From NCBI GenBank assembly GCA_032622095.1, contig CP136066.1, positions 133,393,917 through 133,457,916 of the forward strand: a DNA stretch of 64,000 nucleotides. Direction: 5' to 3'. Shown here in pieces: positions 46,042 through 57,380 of this stretch; position 1 is the stretch's first letter; every line of letters begins with the position of its first letter. The translations under genes were made by a program, and so were the position numbers. Below the pieces are notes generated by a model that made no database searches, was not told where the DNA came from, and saw only the letters and a program-made list of their open reading frames with translations. The stretch comes from Siphonodentalium dalli (Eukaryota > Mollusca > Scaphopoda > Gadilida > Siphonodentaliidae).

Positions 46042-48726
46042 TGTAGCGATGTTGCAAAGTATACCTTTAACGTCATAGCGTGTAGTTTCCTACTTTCGGT
46101 TTCGCAACATCGCTTTGTAAACATGCTCATTTTCGTCACCACTTGGCCCATTTATTCACCTCATTCTAGTTATAAACATGCACTTTATCCTATTATATTC
46201 ATCTCATTACGTCACATTTATTATTGTATTTAAACAGCAAGTCGTAATTATTAATATCGGTTGCATTGTTTTATGTTTTAAGTTGGTAATTTGTTCGTAT
46301 TTCGTCCCAGATTCTTAGCACTGTCGGGTTTAGCGGTGACGTCACCAGTTGTGCAACTTCGCCCAACTGACACGCGTCACCGTGACAACCGCTGACCAGC
46401 TCGTAGTCAACTGACCGCTCGTGGTCAACTGACCACTCGTGGTCAACTGACCACTTCCGTATGGTCGTTTTTCTGACCATATTTTTGACCATATGGTCGT
46501 TTTCCGACCACAATATGTGGTTGGATTTATGACCATATGGTTGCCTAGTATAACGAGAGGCCGATCACGATTGGCAGATGTTATCCATCCCTTGGCGATA
46601 GTAAATTATTCTGATCGGAATCATAAATGAGAGTTTTGATGTTGAATTATAGAGTCTACTGTTGGGTACTATTATAGACAATGCACATAACACAAATTAC
46701 TTGAATTTATGTGTCACTCACATTTATATAAGAGAATGCACTGGAACAGGATCTGTAATGCTGAACCACCACAGCCTTGGGTTATATGTGAAAAGGTGAC
46801 CTGGACATGCAATACTTGATCAAGAGATTCCAATATAATGATAATGTATCAAATTCTACCCACAACAGCAATCAAGATAAACACCTCACTGCTGACCGAT
46901 TAATATCTGTTATACAGCAGAGCTGTCAATAAATCACAGGCTTATGTTAAATAGGGCAAGGAATTCAAACTAGATTTATTTTTTTAAGAGTGAATATTTT
47001 TTTTCGAAAAAGAGCCATAAATCAGTTAAAAATTGTCTGATCAAACACATATTCGAACTCGATCTGTCTTTTGTGCTGAGAAATTCATATACAAAATTTG
47101 GTTCCGATCAGATAAAAAATGTTTGAGTTATCGCACCATGCGTAAAGTGTCTACAGACAAACAGATGGATGGACTAATGACAGTTGGTCAATCCGGATGT
47201 TGACACTTCCATACTATGATATGGGTAAAAAAAAATGGTTTGTGGGTATTAAAGTGTAAATTATCCCATCTCCACCAGCATGGGCATGCATTTGAATTTT
47301 TTGTCTGTGAAACACTTGACAAACATGACAAAATATGTGATAAAACACAATTTATTCCCATCTTTCCTGGCATAGAGACCTTCTCAGAAACCCAGAGTAA
47401 GAGCGCAAATTAATTAGATAGAGCAGCCTGTATTATTATAAAGCCAGTGTCCTGTCCCTCAAAAACATATATCTGGTTATGCCTCACACTAATGTCTAAA
47501 AATAACTCATCAAATTATCAATAACTCAGATTTACTGTTTGTCTCTCACAGAGCTAAAGTGATACTGCTGGTAATCAATTAGTTGTTGACTGCTATGGTT
47601 ATCTGTTCAATTCTTAGTTGAAAAAGGCCCATAACTCTGGTATAAAATGTTGGATCTAACCCATATTCAATCTCGATTTGTATTTTGAGTTGAGACACTC
47701 GCATACCAATTTGGTTCTTATCAGTTGAAAAATGGTTGATTTATCAAAATATGCAGAAATTCTATGTCAAAGGGCTATAACTCCATTAAAAAATATCGGA
47801 TCAAACCCATATTCAAACTCGATCTGTATTTTGGTCCGAGAAACTTGCATACCAAATTTGATTCTGATCAGATAAAAAATTATTGAGTTATGGTAGCATG
47901 CATGAATTCTAAGTCGAAAAAGGGCCATAACTCCGTAAAAAAAAACATGGATCGAACCCATATTCGAAATTGATCTGTATTTGGTGATGAGAAATTCATA
48001 TACAAAATTTGGTTCCGATCAGATAGAAAATATTTCAGTTATCGCACCATGCGTAAAGTGTCTAGACAGACAGACGGATGCACGGACTAACGACGAGTGG
48101 TCAATCCGGACAACGACACTATGTTTTATGGTATGGGTAAACATAAAAACAAGTGACCACTTCCGCTGGTCGGCTTTGTAACGGAAATCTCAAGAGAGCA
48201 AGTCAGATTTAGCACCCGTCTTGAGGGTTTGCACACAATTTGGAATTCAAAGCCCGGTATTTCCAATGTGAGCCCAATCATTTGAGTAAACAATAGAAAC
48301 ACTTGATGTGCTATTAATAGGCTTTCTGAAAGTGCCTTTATTGAAGTTTGACTCTACTTTTGTGGCGTAATTTGGAATACCTGTTTCCGTGTATTTGCAC
48401 ACATTTAATGCCCAGATTCTATTCTCTTCTATTGAGTTGTAATCTTAGAGAGCTATCAGTGCTATTGATCACATGAATATATTATAGATGATCATCATTC
48501 TTACCTGTCTGATGGGAATATTATCAGAATAAAACATAATCATTTCTATAAACAAAGTCTTGACTATCTGAATCAGACAGAACCCAATGGCTGGAGGACC
48601 CAGAACCAAGACAAGATTCAATAAGACAGTCAAGACAAGATAGATATATATAATTACAGTAACGAGATATAAAAAGGGGTCAAAGAATCCACTCTACCAT
48701 ATAGTCTGACCCCCACCTCCGTTACA
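46042..48726. mobile_element. Solo-LTR-like insertion in the pearl array
   Basis: The insertion begins TGTAGCG and ends CGTTACA, and is flanked by a 4-bp duplication ATAC (46038-46041 and 48727-48730) that restores the core CATACAAAGAGTAAA. TG...CA ends with a short duplication are typical of LTR retrotransposons, and no internal coding region is present, so a solo LTR is the best reading. About 1.1 kb is LTR-like sequence; the rest is a nested family 2 element. It contains clustered GTGGTCAACTGACC repeats at 46400-46460. Confidence 0.7.
46551..48147 (+). mobile_element. Tandem-core element, family 2, copy 2
   Basis: The 5' module AACGAGAGGCCGATCACGAT is a near-copy of the one at 4748 for about 400 bp. 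Two successive core-plus-tail groups follow: one ending near 47230 (CCATACTATGATATGGG) and one ending at 48147 (TTATGGTATGGGTAAACAT), with GACAGACAGACGGATGCACG before the last. The repeated tail suggests an internal duplication or two tandem elements. It is nested in the LTR-like insertion. Confidence 0.72.
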
Positions 48727-49691
48727 ATACAAAGAGTAAATTCCAAAGCGGCCATGAAGTTTGGTGATCATCAGATGAGGGATGTGGTCTGTAGGGTTTG
48801 TTAAAGGATTTAGACATGCAAAGAGTAAAATCCAAGATGGCTGCCGGCGGCAATGCTTTTCATGGAAAATATTTCATATTTTATAGCTCCTATCTAAAGG
48901 TGATTCTAAAGATGCCTGTAAATTTTTAAATCAATTCTCCGATAAATGTGGAATGCGGGTGTGCCGATGGATTCAAATTTGAAATACAAGATGGCTGCTG
49001 GTGGCCATGTTTTTTAAAAAATTTCTGTCAAAATAGGAGGCTCACATCTAGAGGTCACCCCGAAGATCCATATGAAGTTTGGTGATGATCGGATAAGGGA
49101 TGTTGTCTGTAGGCGTGCCAAAGGATTTAGTCTTGCAAAGAGTAAAATCCAAGATGGCTGCTGGTGGCCATGTTTTTCATCGAAAATCATTCAAATTCGA
49201 TAGCTCCCATCTACAGGTGGTGATCACAATCGTGCCTGCATAATTAAAAAATTATCCGGGCATAAATACGGGTTGTAGGATGTGCCGATGGATTCTAATT
49301 TGAAATCTAAGATGGCTGCAGGCAGCCATGTTTTTCATCGAAATTCAGAAAAATTTGATAGCTCCTATCTATAGGTCACCCTGAAGCTACATATGAAGTT
49401 TGGTAAAGATTGGATAATGGATGCGGCCTGTAGGGCGCACCACAGGAAATTGTTGATGCATGCATACATGGACGCACGGAAAACGGACACCAACCCATGG
49501 CAATAGCTCAAACTTTACATTGTAAAGTTGAGCTAAAAAGGCATGATAGTCCTCAGTTCATTGAGGGTATGGGGTATACTGTAGATGTTAGATGTTGTTG
49601 TAGAGTTGAGGACTTGCAGTCAAGGACACCAAATGACATCATCAAGAGAGACTTCCGGACACCAAAAACCACGAACATTGCTTGTGTTTAC

Positions 49692-50018
49692 CTTGTTATT
49701 AAACTGTGTATTGCCATTATATTGAGTGTCATCAAGCCATATAAATTGTGTTCCACTGACCATTGTGTTCCTATTTGATATCCATATAGATTTAAGTTTA
49801 CAACATTCCACGTCCTCACTATTTAAAATTTGTGTTATACCTGATTGATTCTTCAAAGTTTTATTGCCGTGGCCATTTAAAACATTGATGTGATTCATAA
49901 GTTTATTGGATTGTGATATTGTGATTTGCTGATGATTCTTATATTGTGGATTGACTTTCGCTGAGAATTTGCCGTTTAAAATTTGCGTCAGTAATTTTGT
50001 GCTGCTTCGTTGTGACAT
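49692..50018 (-). CDS. LRPPRC: Candidate LRPPRC first exon (mitochondrial targeting region)
   Basis: An ATG at 50018 opens 109 codons and ends at AAG followed by a GTAAAC donor. The first 30 residues (starting MSQRSSTKLLTQILNGKFSA) contain no acidic residue and several basic and hydroxylated ones, as expected of a mitochondrial presequence. It lies on the right strand, upstream of exon 2 and just beyond a pearl-like element. The problem is phase: this donor leaves phase 0, while exon 2 needs two preceding bases. Either a small linking exon lies between 44778 and 49691, another donor is used (a weak GTGTCC would fit), or this is not the first exon. Confidence 0.45.
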
Positions 50019-51723
50019 TGCTGTATTACACCATTACATACATCTTCTTCGAAAAGTTCCTGCCATATCTGGATAGTAGGCTCAGTCAAAACCCATATAT
50101 ATTGGGAAAGAAAAACAACGAGGCGTCCCATATTTGGGAAGTGAGGGGTAGCGATATTCCATAATTGGGAAGTGAGACGACACAGTGTGCCATATTTGGA
50201 ATGCCTTCCAAAAAGAAATACAACACTCGATTCAATTTCTTGTTAACACGAAATATGGAGTGGTAAGTGAATTGGGACTGATCGACGTAATATGATACTA
50301 ATATCTATCTTGTTGTCAGTAAACATCGTAGAACTGTACAAAACGGAATAACACTTCCACCAATGTGTTCCCTCACAATGAGGGCTAACATATTATAAGT
50401 CACACCAGCCAATACACAGCAGGAAATGTATCCCACGTGTGGGCGTTTACGATGTTTAAATACAAAAAGTTCTCAATTTTCCAAAATACAAATCAGTCAT
50501 TGGAAAACATTTTGGAAACAAAATCGTGGCAGGTCTTTCCTGAGTATTCATTTGAGTATCATTCAGCTCCATTCTATTTTTTTATGGATATTCATTCTTC
50601 CACGAAATGTTTGAAACTTGTATAAAATTTTTACATCATTCTGAAGAATTTCTTGGAAAATTCACCCACATTTGTGGGACTTGGTAAATTTTCTCTTCTA
50701 TAAGAGTTCACTGCCATAAATTCTCCATATAAGGAAAATCGCCAGATATTTTGACACTTGGAAAATCTATGTTTAATTTTTTGAAGATATATTTGCTGTT
50801 TTCAAACACCAGAAGGGGGCACACAGCTCAAAACAGTGTTCTCCTCTGATTACCATAAAAGAAATTTGCAAAGTGATATAGGTGTCAAATTGGAAATTAT
50901 TTTATAACCCTTTGCATGCCAATTAAATTTAAATATCTTCTGAGGAAACAACTGGACAATTGCTTGTAATCCCTTTTTTCAGGTAGTCAGTTAATCCACA
51001 AGCATAATTTCAGTCTTATCTATGGTTTACACACCTCTCATTCACGTTTGCAGTCAGTGACCTTACTCCAAATGCATCAAAATTGTGACAGTGAAGCTAA
51101 ACTGCTATTTTGTATAGGGTCACCTGTTGCTGCATATTATAACACTTCGTCACATTGATTTACAATATTCCTGAATTTTCAGAGCAAAGGTAATTTTTCC
51201 ACAAGTCACTTTCTTGTACCAAATCAGAATGATTTAATGTAAACCAATATTAGCATCGGTTAACATATGCACAGTATTATACCATTGGAATAACATTCCT
51301 GTCATATTTCAGAAGTCATTCGTCTCATTTTGTATCTTCGGTTTGAGATATTATATGACCATGTTTCTTGATTTTAGGTCTTGACCTTTGTTCGACCTTG
51401 AACATTAGCTTAAAGGGACATTACCTGTTTGGGAATATTATTTGGAAAAAATTCAATAAATTCTTATCACCCCTGATAAAACTGGGGATATACAAAAGCA
51501 ACACAGTTTGTATCCCTTATCAAGGGACATATTCAAGCTGCATTACCCTACAAACACTTCTCTTAAAGTGGCATACTTAATATGATGGACTCTACCGATA
51601 GTTGAGTCATTATTGAAAAGTTTCTCAATCTTATCTGTCATGAAATAAGGGAAGAGAGTTGGAAATAACATCTTGTCTAACATTAATACCACTTAACTTG
51701 CAGCAGAAGATATTTTACGTAAA
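50019..51723. other. Upstream region of LRPPRC, no gene recognised
   Basis: The LRPPRC promoter should lie just above 50018 if exon 1 is right, but no TATA box or clear motif set was seen. CCATATTTGGGAAGTGAG and CCATAATTGGGAAGTGAGA repeat near 50140-50190. The rest has short ORFs only. Part of it could be the non-coding 5' region or LTR of the gag-like remnant that starts at 51724. Confidence 0.45.
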
Positions 51724-53085
51724 TTGGAGAAACATTTCACAGAAAACTGCCCCTTTTATTTGGGGGAACACCTACCAGTAAATTGGAAAGATACCGAAAG
51801 TTTTGGAGATATGGCACACCAAAACACAAACCAGAATGCCTTGGGGTGGACCAATCAAACCCACCCATCTCGATACCCCAGTGCTAGTAGGACAGATAGG
51901 ACTGAAACCTCAACTGCGCAAACGATTTCACAAAATACATTCGGTTTGACCCCAGCAGTCGGTGCAACAACAGGGGGAGATTCTAAAACAGGAAATTGAC
52001 AATAGGGAACCAGAAGAGCAATATCCCATGCAAACAAGTACTCCATATATCTCGCAGTCTTGTAAACCAGCAACGGAAAGAATAACACACCCCTATGGAG
52101 AAGTATATCATCCTTATTCCAGCAGCATCGACACTCGGGTTCAATACCAGGAAAAAACGACAATTAACACACTAATTACCAATATTGGGCCAACAGACAA
52201 TGGATCCACAACAAATATACCAATTTCAGAATATTAATCGCCGGTCAAGTTTTAGGGATATGTACCAAGAGGAATCAGACGACTATGATGATTCCTCAGA
52301 CTGATGAACTGATGATGTTGCTAGGACAAGGAAATTGAGGAAGCAATGGATAAAAGAATGCCAGTACCTCACTGAAAAACAGAGTCGGCAACAGAAAAAG
52401 GAACAACACTCGGGGGAACAAATGAGAGGCCCAGCAATAAAACAGGAGGCCGCAAAAAACAACAAATCTATGGGGAACAGAGACCTGTTCCACAACAACA
52501 ATATGGGGAACATAGACCCCCTGTCACAACACCAGTTCTACAGCAAGGGATACCGCAAGTGGTTGGGGGAAAAACAACTTCCTATCGCAGACTTTACTGT
52601 CCCACCCTTGGCTATGGACAGCAAAAGGCGGAACATCATCACCTGGCAGACATGGTACAGGGAGCACAACACACGGCACAAGTACTAGCTAACGAACCCG
52701 AATTACACCCAGAGGCTATCAGTTCAAAATCACCAACAGAGAGAACATGAAGATGGAGCATATCGAGAGAAAGATGACAAACATCGTCAAAGGAACAATT
52801 GTTCTCAGTTCAGAGGACAGGATGACATCAAAATGCCAAGGGCTCCGATGTTTGACAGAGAACCCAATTCGAGTTGGCAAACCTTACAAACCCAGTTCAA
52901 TAATTATGCCGCCATGGGAGAAGGTGTGACCAATATGTGGTGATTCATTTCTATTGTCTCGAAGGTATCGATGGTGATAATTTCACCAGAATAATACAAC
53001 AATCTCCTATAGAGGGACAAGAAATGTTAAGAGTATGGAGGAAAGGTTCGGAATGCACAACATTCCCCCCTCTCATTCTCCCCTC
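51724..53085 (+). pseudogene. Gag-like remnant of an LTR retrotransposon, broken
   Basis: Successive open stretches in changing frames are rich in Q, N, T and S, with a charged coiled-coil-like part near 52330-52450. A late stretch contains FDREPNSSWQTLQTQFNNYA, the 'W--F--QF--Y' pattern of Ty3/Gypsy Gag capsids in invertebrates, and at 53033 a frame reads MEERFGMHNIPP. Multiple frameshifts and stops separate the pieces, and no protease or reverse transcriptase follows. It is inactive. Confidence 0.55.
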
Positions 53086-53345
53086 TCATGCTCTGCCTCC
53101 TGCTATCCCTAACACTATCTTCTCCCTTTTTTTCCATCCCTAAATCAAATTCAGTTATATATCTCCATTTCTCCTAAAACCATTATTTCCAACCCTTCAG
53201 GTCTGATCTATATCCCTCCTTCACTTATTGGGGACGGGGCATGTCACCAAAGAGGAGAAGACTTCATATAAGACTTTGGGCTTGTTGTCTGATCCTCGTT
53301 TCCATACATTAACTCTTCTATTTTGCATATATGTGTCATCTGTAT

Positions 53346-54639
53346 CAGGGTTTCCGCTAGGGGTCGGGGAATGGGTCCGGTAGCTGCTATGGGGGAAACC
53401 CAGTAAATAATTAAATATATGAAGACTGATTTATCTGTAGTTTTACCATTTACCGTACCGGCCGATGTATAAGTCGCAACTCTCTAACCCAATTTCCCTT
53501 ATTAAAAACTTCCTGCGACTTACCGGTATGGTCAAGTTATGAATCGGTATGTGATGAGGGGCATTTTTCATCAGGATTTTGATAAACAAACAGCGATCAC
53601 AGGTAAGCAACAAGACAAAATGTCGGCGCAAAATAAATCTAAAAAGATGATAAATCCGATATTAAAAAAAAGAAATAAACAAACCCATTCTCACTCTGTC
53701 TTTGTGTCTTTATTTTATTCCCTGTCTCACACATTTATATAAAATTATATGTATTAGTATCTGATAATTCAACTGGAAAAGACCAGCAAAACATTGGGCG
53801 TCCTTTACCTGACTAATAATCGTGGACATGTGCATGGTATTCAATGACTGCGGTAAATAGCTTTGATTATCTCTATTATTGTGACACAGTTAACTGCAAA
53901 CTTCTACTAGATGACGTCACATCGGAATGATTATCTAAGCCAGCCCGGGAGGCGGGAACGAGTATTAGACAAACTCTTACTCTGAATTGGGCATTGACGC
54001 GAAGCCGCGAACTTGTGTATGTTGCACAAAGATTCTTTTATGATGATCGCCAGTAGCCCAAGCATTTTCATGCTTCAGTTCGCGACAATGAGGCAACCAC
54101 TAAATTAACGATCCATTGCTCTAAAACAACAGTAAGCCAAGTCGCAATTTTACATTACTATAAATGATACGATATTTGTGTGTTTCCTCATGCCTCAAAT
54201 TATACACATGTTTTATACAAGTTGGAATAATGATGAATAAATTAGTCCAAACATCAATATTCACGTCAAGATAATAAATGAGGCAGTTTTTATGATCCAC
54301 GTTCCCATACTCTGAAGTAAATTGAACCAATATCTCCCTTGATAGGGAATTCCCCACCAATCACGTTGGGGAATCCAGTGGAACTATTTGTGGGGTGTCA
54401 CTATTTATGGTTTGTTCATGCTGTTATTTTTTTTTTCTGAAGATGGACTGTGTCGATTCCATTTGGTTATTATTAATGAAAATAGGATTAAATATCATAT
54501 ATAGCCTGCCGAGACAGACAAAACTGAATAAGTTTTTAATAACGTCATTTATTTGTGTATGTTCGGGATTTCATGGCAAAGGTCGGCAGGGGGAATGGGT
54601 CCGGGCGGCGGACCCGCAGCCGGCCTGGCGGAAACCCTG
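53346..54639. mobile_element. hAT-like element (CAGGGTTTCCGC family), full length
   Basis: It starts CAGGGTTTCCGCTAGGGG and ends CCTGGCGGAAACCCTG. TCTGTAT repeats on both sides (53339-53345 and 54640-54646), consistent with a hAT duplication. It is 1294 bp. The right two thirds match 17909-18700 in inverse orientation. A short ORF starting MSAQNKSKKMINPILKKRNK within 53539-53742 might be a transposase N-terminal remnant, but this is not certain. Confidence 0.82.
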
Positions 54640-54899
54640 TCTGTATATTATGCTATATGTTTGGTTTGGAAATAAAAATATGTTTACACTAAAAATAAAC
54701 TGGATTACCATTGGCAAGAGCAAGAAATTAAATTAAATTTCAAGGCTGAGTTGAGTGACAGACTTCAATGCCAACAAGCAGTCGCAGACGGCGGTATCCC
54801 CTGCCAAATTGTGCAGATGGGGAAGTGCATTCTCAATAATGTTTGCGTTCTCAGTATGTGCTAAACAAGAGGTGGGATTTTGTCAAAAAGCCTGGCTTG

Positions 54900-55465
54900 C
54901 GAACTCATTTTAGGTACTGACATTTGTGGAAATTAGCCATGTGACGTCGTCCATTTGCACCAAAAATAATAAACAAAGTCCAATAACTCCTCTGAAAATA
55001 TCCGGCCAGACCTGGTTTGCGAACTCATTCTAGATACTGCCAAGTCATGTGAACTCATATACCAAAAATCTTTGAAATCCGTTGACATTTGTGGAAATGA
55101 GCCCTGTCGCATCCAATAAGTCCGCTTAAAATATCCGGCCAGACCTGGTTTGCGAACTCATTCTATCTACTGGTCAAGTGAACTCATATACCAAGTATCT
55201 TTGAAATCTGTTGAGATTTGTGGAAGTGAGCCCTGTGACGTCGTCTATTTGCTATTTGGTAAATTTGACAAAATTAATAAACAAAGTCCAATAACTCCAG
55301 TAAAAATATCCAGCCGGACCTGGCTTGTGAACTCATTCTAGGTAATGGTCAGGTGAACTCATATACCAAAACTCTTTGAAATCCGTTGACATTTGTTTAA
55401 GTTATGGGACGGACAGATTCGGACAAATTCGGGACGGACAGACGAACGTTACTACCTAGAAAATG
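54900..55465 (+). repeat. Tandem-core repeat, family 4
   Basis: Three to four units of 130-170 bp contain CAAAGTCCAATAACTCC, ATATCCGGCCAGACCTGG, GCGAACTCATTCTA and ATCTTTGAAATCCGTTGACA. The array ends in GGACGGACAGATTCGGACAA and GACGGACAGACGAACGTTAC. The order of cores and then a GACGGAC tail is shared with the other families. Confidence 0.7.
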
Positions 55466-55469
55466 GTAG

Positions 55470-56050
55470 TCGTGGGGCTAAAACTTTGTGAGTCTGTAAA
55501 AAATGACTTGTGTGGCTTTTATATTTGTTCTTGCAAACAGATAGTTGTGTGCTTTTGTAAACTGTCTGTTCTGTGTGGCTTTTTAAAATAGTTTTTGTTC
55601 TCGCAAATAGATAGTTGAATGAATGAATTACAGTGCATTTTGCGTGGTTTTTAAAATGAATTTGTGAGCCTTTTATCCAAATCTGGCTGTGTCTTGACTC
55701 TTTAGGCGTACATGTAGACACACAATTGTTTTTTATTGTCCAAGTTATGTGGCTAGCCAGAGAAGTCAAAAAAGACACACAAGGGCTTCCTCTCCACAAA
55801 TAAAGCCACACAAAACCCTACTAAAAACGCTTTGACTGAAATGGTGAAGGTGGGTTGTCCTTTTTTTGGTCAATTTGATGGACAGCTGATGGAAAAATAA
55901 TTTTGGGTGGCTTCTGGCAGGCGATTCAGATCCTCACAAAACCCTTTTTTGAATTCTCAATTTTGTTTATTGTCCAAGTTATGTGGCTAGCCACACAAGT
56001 AAAATAAAAGATCAGCAGACCACAGTGTCCCCCGAAAATGTGGCAAGTCG
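55470..56050. repeat. Degenerate repeats with TGTGTGGCTTTT motifs
   Basis: The motif GTGTGGCTTTTxxxxTxGTTCTTGCAAA recurs near 55510, 55580 and 55605, and TTATGTGGCTAGCCA recurs at 55745 and 55980. The complementary AAAGCCACACAAAA occurs near 55802 and 56878. Confidence 0.5.
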
Positions 56051-56074
56051 ATGCCGCTTTGTTGAAGAAATTAA

Positions 56075-56655
56075 AAAAAATGTTGAAATTTTCTAAGTTG
56101 AAGAGGGTTAATAACTCCGTAAAAAAATAAAATTTCCGTCATCTATATACATGTTGCACATCTCCAATATGTGGGTAACAATACTCTGAAGTTTCTAATA
56201 TCTACGATCAAAACTGTAGGAGGAGTTGATTACACCACGAAGGTACCTCATACAAAAAAATGTTGAAATTAAGTCAAAAAGGGTTAATAACTCCGTCAAA
56301 AAAAAAAAAATCCGTCATCTATATACATGTTGCACATCTTCAATATATGGGCAACAATATTCTGCAGTTACAAATCTCTAGGATGAAAACTGTAGGAGGA
56401 GTTGATTACAACACGAAGGTACCCTCATACCGAAAATTATAAAAAATGTTGAAATATTATAAGTCGAAAAGGGTTAATAACTCCGTCAAAAAATAATTTT
56501 TCCGTCATCTATATACATGTTGCACATCTTCAATGTATGGGCAACAATATTCTGAAGTTTCAAATCTCTGGGACGAAATCTGTAGGAGGAGATGATTACA
56601 CCATGAAGGTACTCAAAAGTGTGATGGACGGGACCGACCGACGGACGAACGGTCT
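56075..56655 (+). repeat. Tandem-core repeat, family 5
   Basis: Three units of about 190 bp start near 56080, 56255 and 56440. They contain GGGTTAATAACTCCGT, CCGTCATCTATATACATGTT and CTGTAGGAGGAGTTGATTAC. The array ends in GGACGGGACCGACCGACGGA. It is followed by an inverted copy of one unit. Confidence 0.75.
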
Positions 56656-56767
56656 TATAATATTTCAACATTTTTTATAATTTTCGGTATGAGGGTACCT
56701 TCGTGTTGTAATCAACTCCTCCTACAGTTTTCATCCTAGAGATTTGTAACTGCAGAATATTGTTGCC
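56350..56767. repeat. Perfect 114-bp inverted repeat
   Basis: The segments 56350-56463 and 56654-56767 are exact reverse complements over 114 bp, with a spacer of 190 bp containing the last core and microsatellite. Perfect identity means a recent event or conversion. Each arm can fold back on the other. Confidence 0.85.
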
Positions 56768-56985
56768 ATGTCTACATGACAATATTATCATCCATGACCG
56801 ACCCCGTTTCTATAGTCCCCCAAAAATAAATTTTTCGGGGGACAAAAAATCACACAAGGGCTTCCTCTCCACAAGTAAAGCCACACAAAATCCTCTCGTG
56901 AGAGCGGACGGACAGGCAGACGGACAGACAGACGGAACCCATTCCTATATCCCCCACAAATTTTCAATTTGGCGGGGGTAAAAAA
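56768..56985 (+). repeat. Repeat tail with microsatellite and terminal hairpin, family 6
   Basis: It contains a TCCCCCAAAAATAAATTTTT hairpin, a GGACGGACAGGCAGACGGAC microsatellite and a closing ATCCCCCACAAATTTTCAAT hairpin with GGCGGGGGTAAAAA. The order again is microsatellite and then 3' palindrome. Confidence 0.6.
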
Positions 56986-57081
56986 TGCTTCATGATCATG
57001 TGATGTCAATAAAACTGAAGACCACCCACATGCACAAGCTCTACAAACAAGGCAAGCAGTACACATCGGTCACCAGCAAAG

Positions 57082-57380
57082 AGTAAGCAAATAGCATACA
57101 AGACATTAGTAAGATCAAAACTTGACTATGATACTGAGGTATTGGATCTGTTCCTGCAAAAAAACATCAATGCAATTGAACGGATCCAGAAACGAGCCGC
57201 CAGATTTATCTCAAATGAGTGGAGATCCAGCGAAGAAGGAGCTGTCACAGCCATGACAAACATCTAGGACTCCATGCACCCACTCCCAGATAGAACACAG
57301 ACTCAGAAGTTGACAATCTTCCATAAAATAATTGATGGGAAGTTACCATCTGTCACATTCCATGACATATTAACTGATAA
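57082..57380 (+). pseudogene. LINE reverse transcriptase C-terminal fragment
   Basis: One frame reads IAYKTLVRSKLDYDTEVLDL and then IERIQKRAARFISNEW, the post-palm and thumb signature of CR1/Jockey-like LINE reverse transcriptases. A single internal stop (near 57266) and the loss of both sides make it a dead fragment. It is cut on its right by the pearl-like element starting at 57380. Confidence 0.75.

Larger units (their letters stand above)
45377..49536 (+). mobile_element. Pearl-like element, family 1 variant, copy D (interrupted)
   Basis: The 5' start AATGAAAGTGTCAATGACAC and the 3' hairpin ending AAAGTTGAGCTAA are those of copies A to C. The roughly eight cores belong to a different subfamily, with CCATCTAGAGGTCACCCCGA and GTTTGGTGATGATCGG segments. 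The array is split by an LTR-like insertion at 46042-48726. It lies between candidate LRPPRC exon 1 and exon 2. Confidence 0.82.
6471..50018 (-). other. LRPPRC: LRPPRC gene locus, 5' half, about 19 exons
   Basis: This is the span of a minus-strand, intron-rich gene. In animals LRPPRC is a mitochondrial matrix RNA-binding PPR protein that works with SLIRP to stabilise mitochondrial mRNAs and support their polyadenylation and translation. The identity comes from consecutive exons whose translations follow human LRPPRC in order, for example YNALLITHLQNEHKFSPTE, VTYQRLIARYCRDGDIDSA and VFNSLITGYFASG. Eighteen exons from 44777 down to 6471 keep one frame across all junctions and give about 637 codons; human LRPPRC is about 1394 residues, so the C-terminal half is missing here. 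Exons are 36 to 242 bp and introns reach about 6 kb, nearly all of it repeats. The last seen exon is separated from its neighbour by a 5.4 kb pogo-like transposon. Identity is inferred from remembered family sequence, not from a search. Confidence 0.9.
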
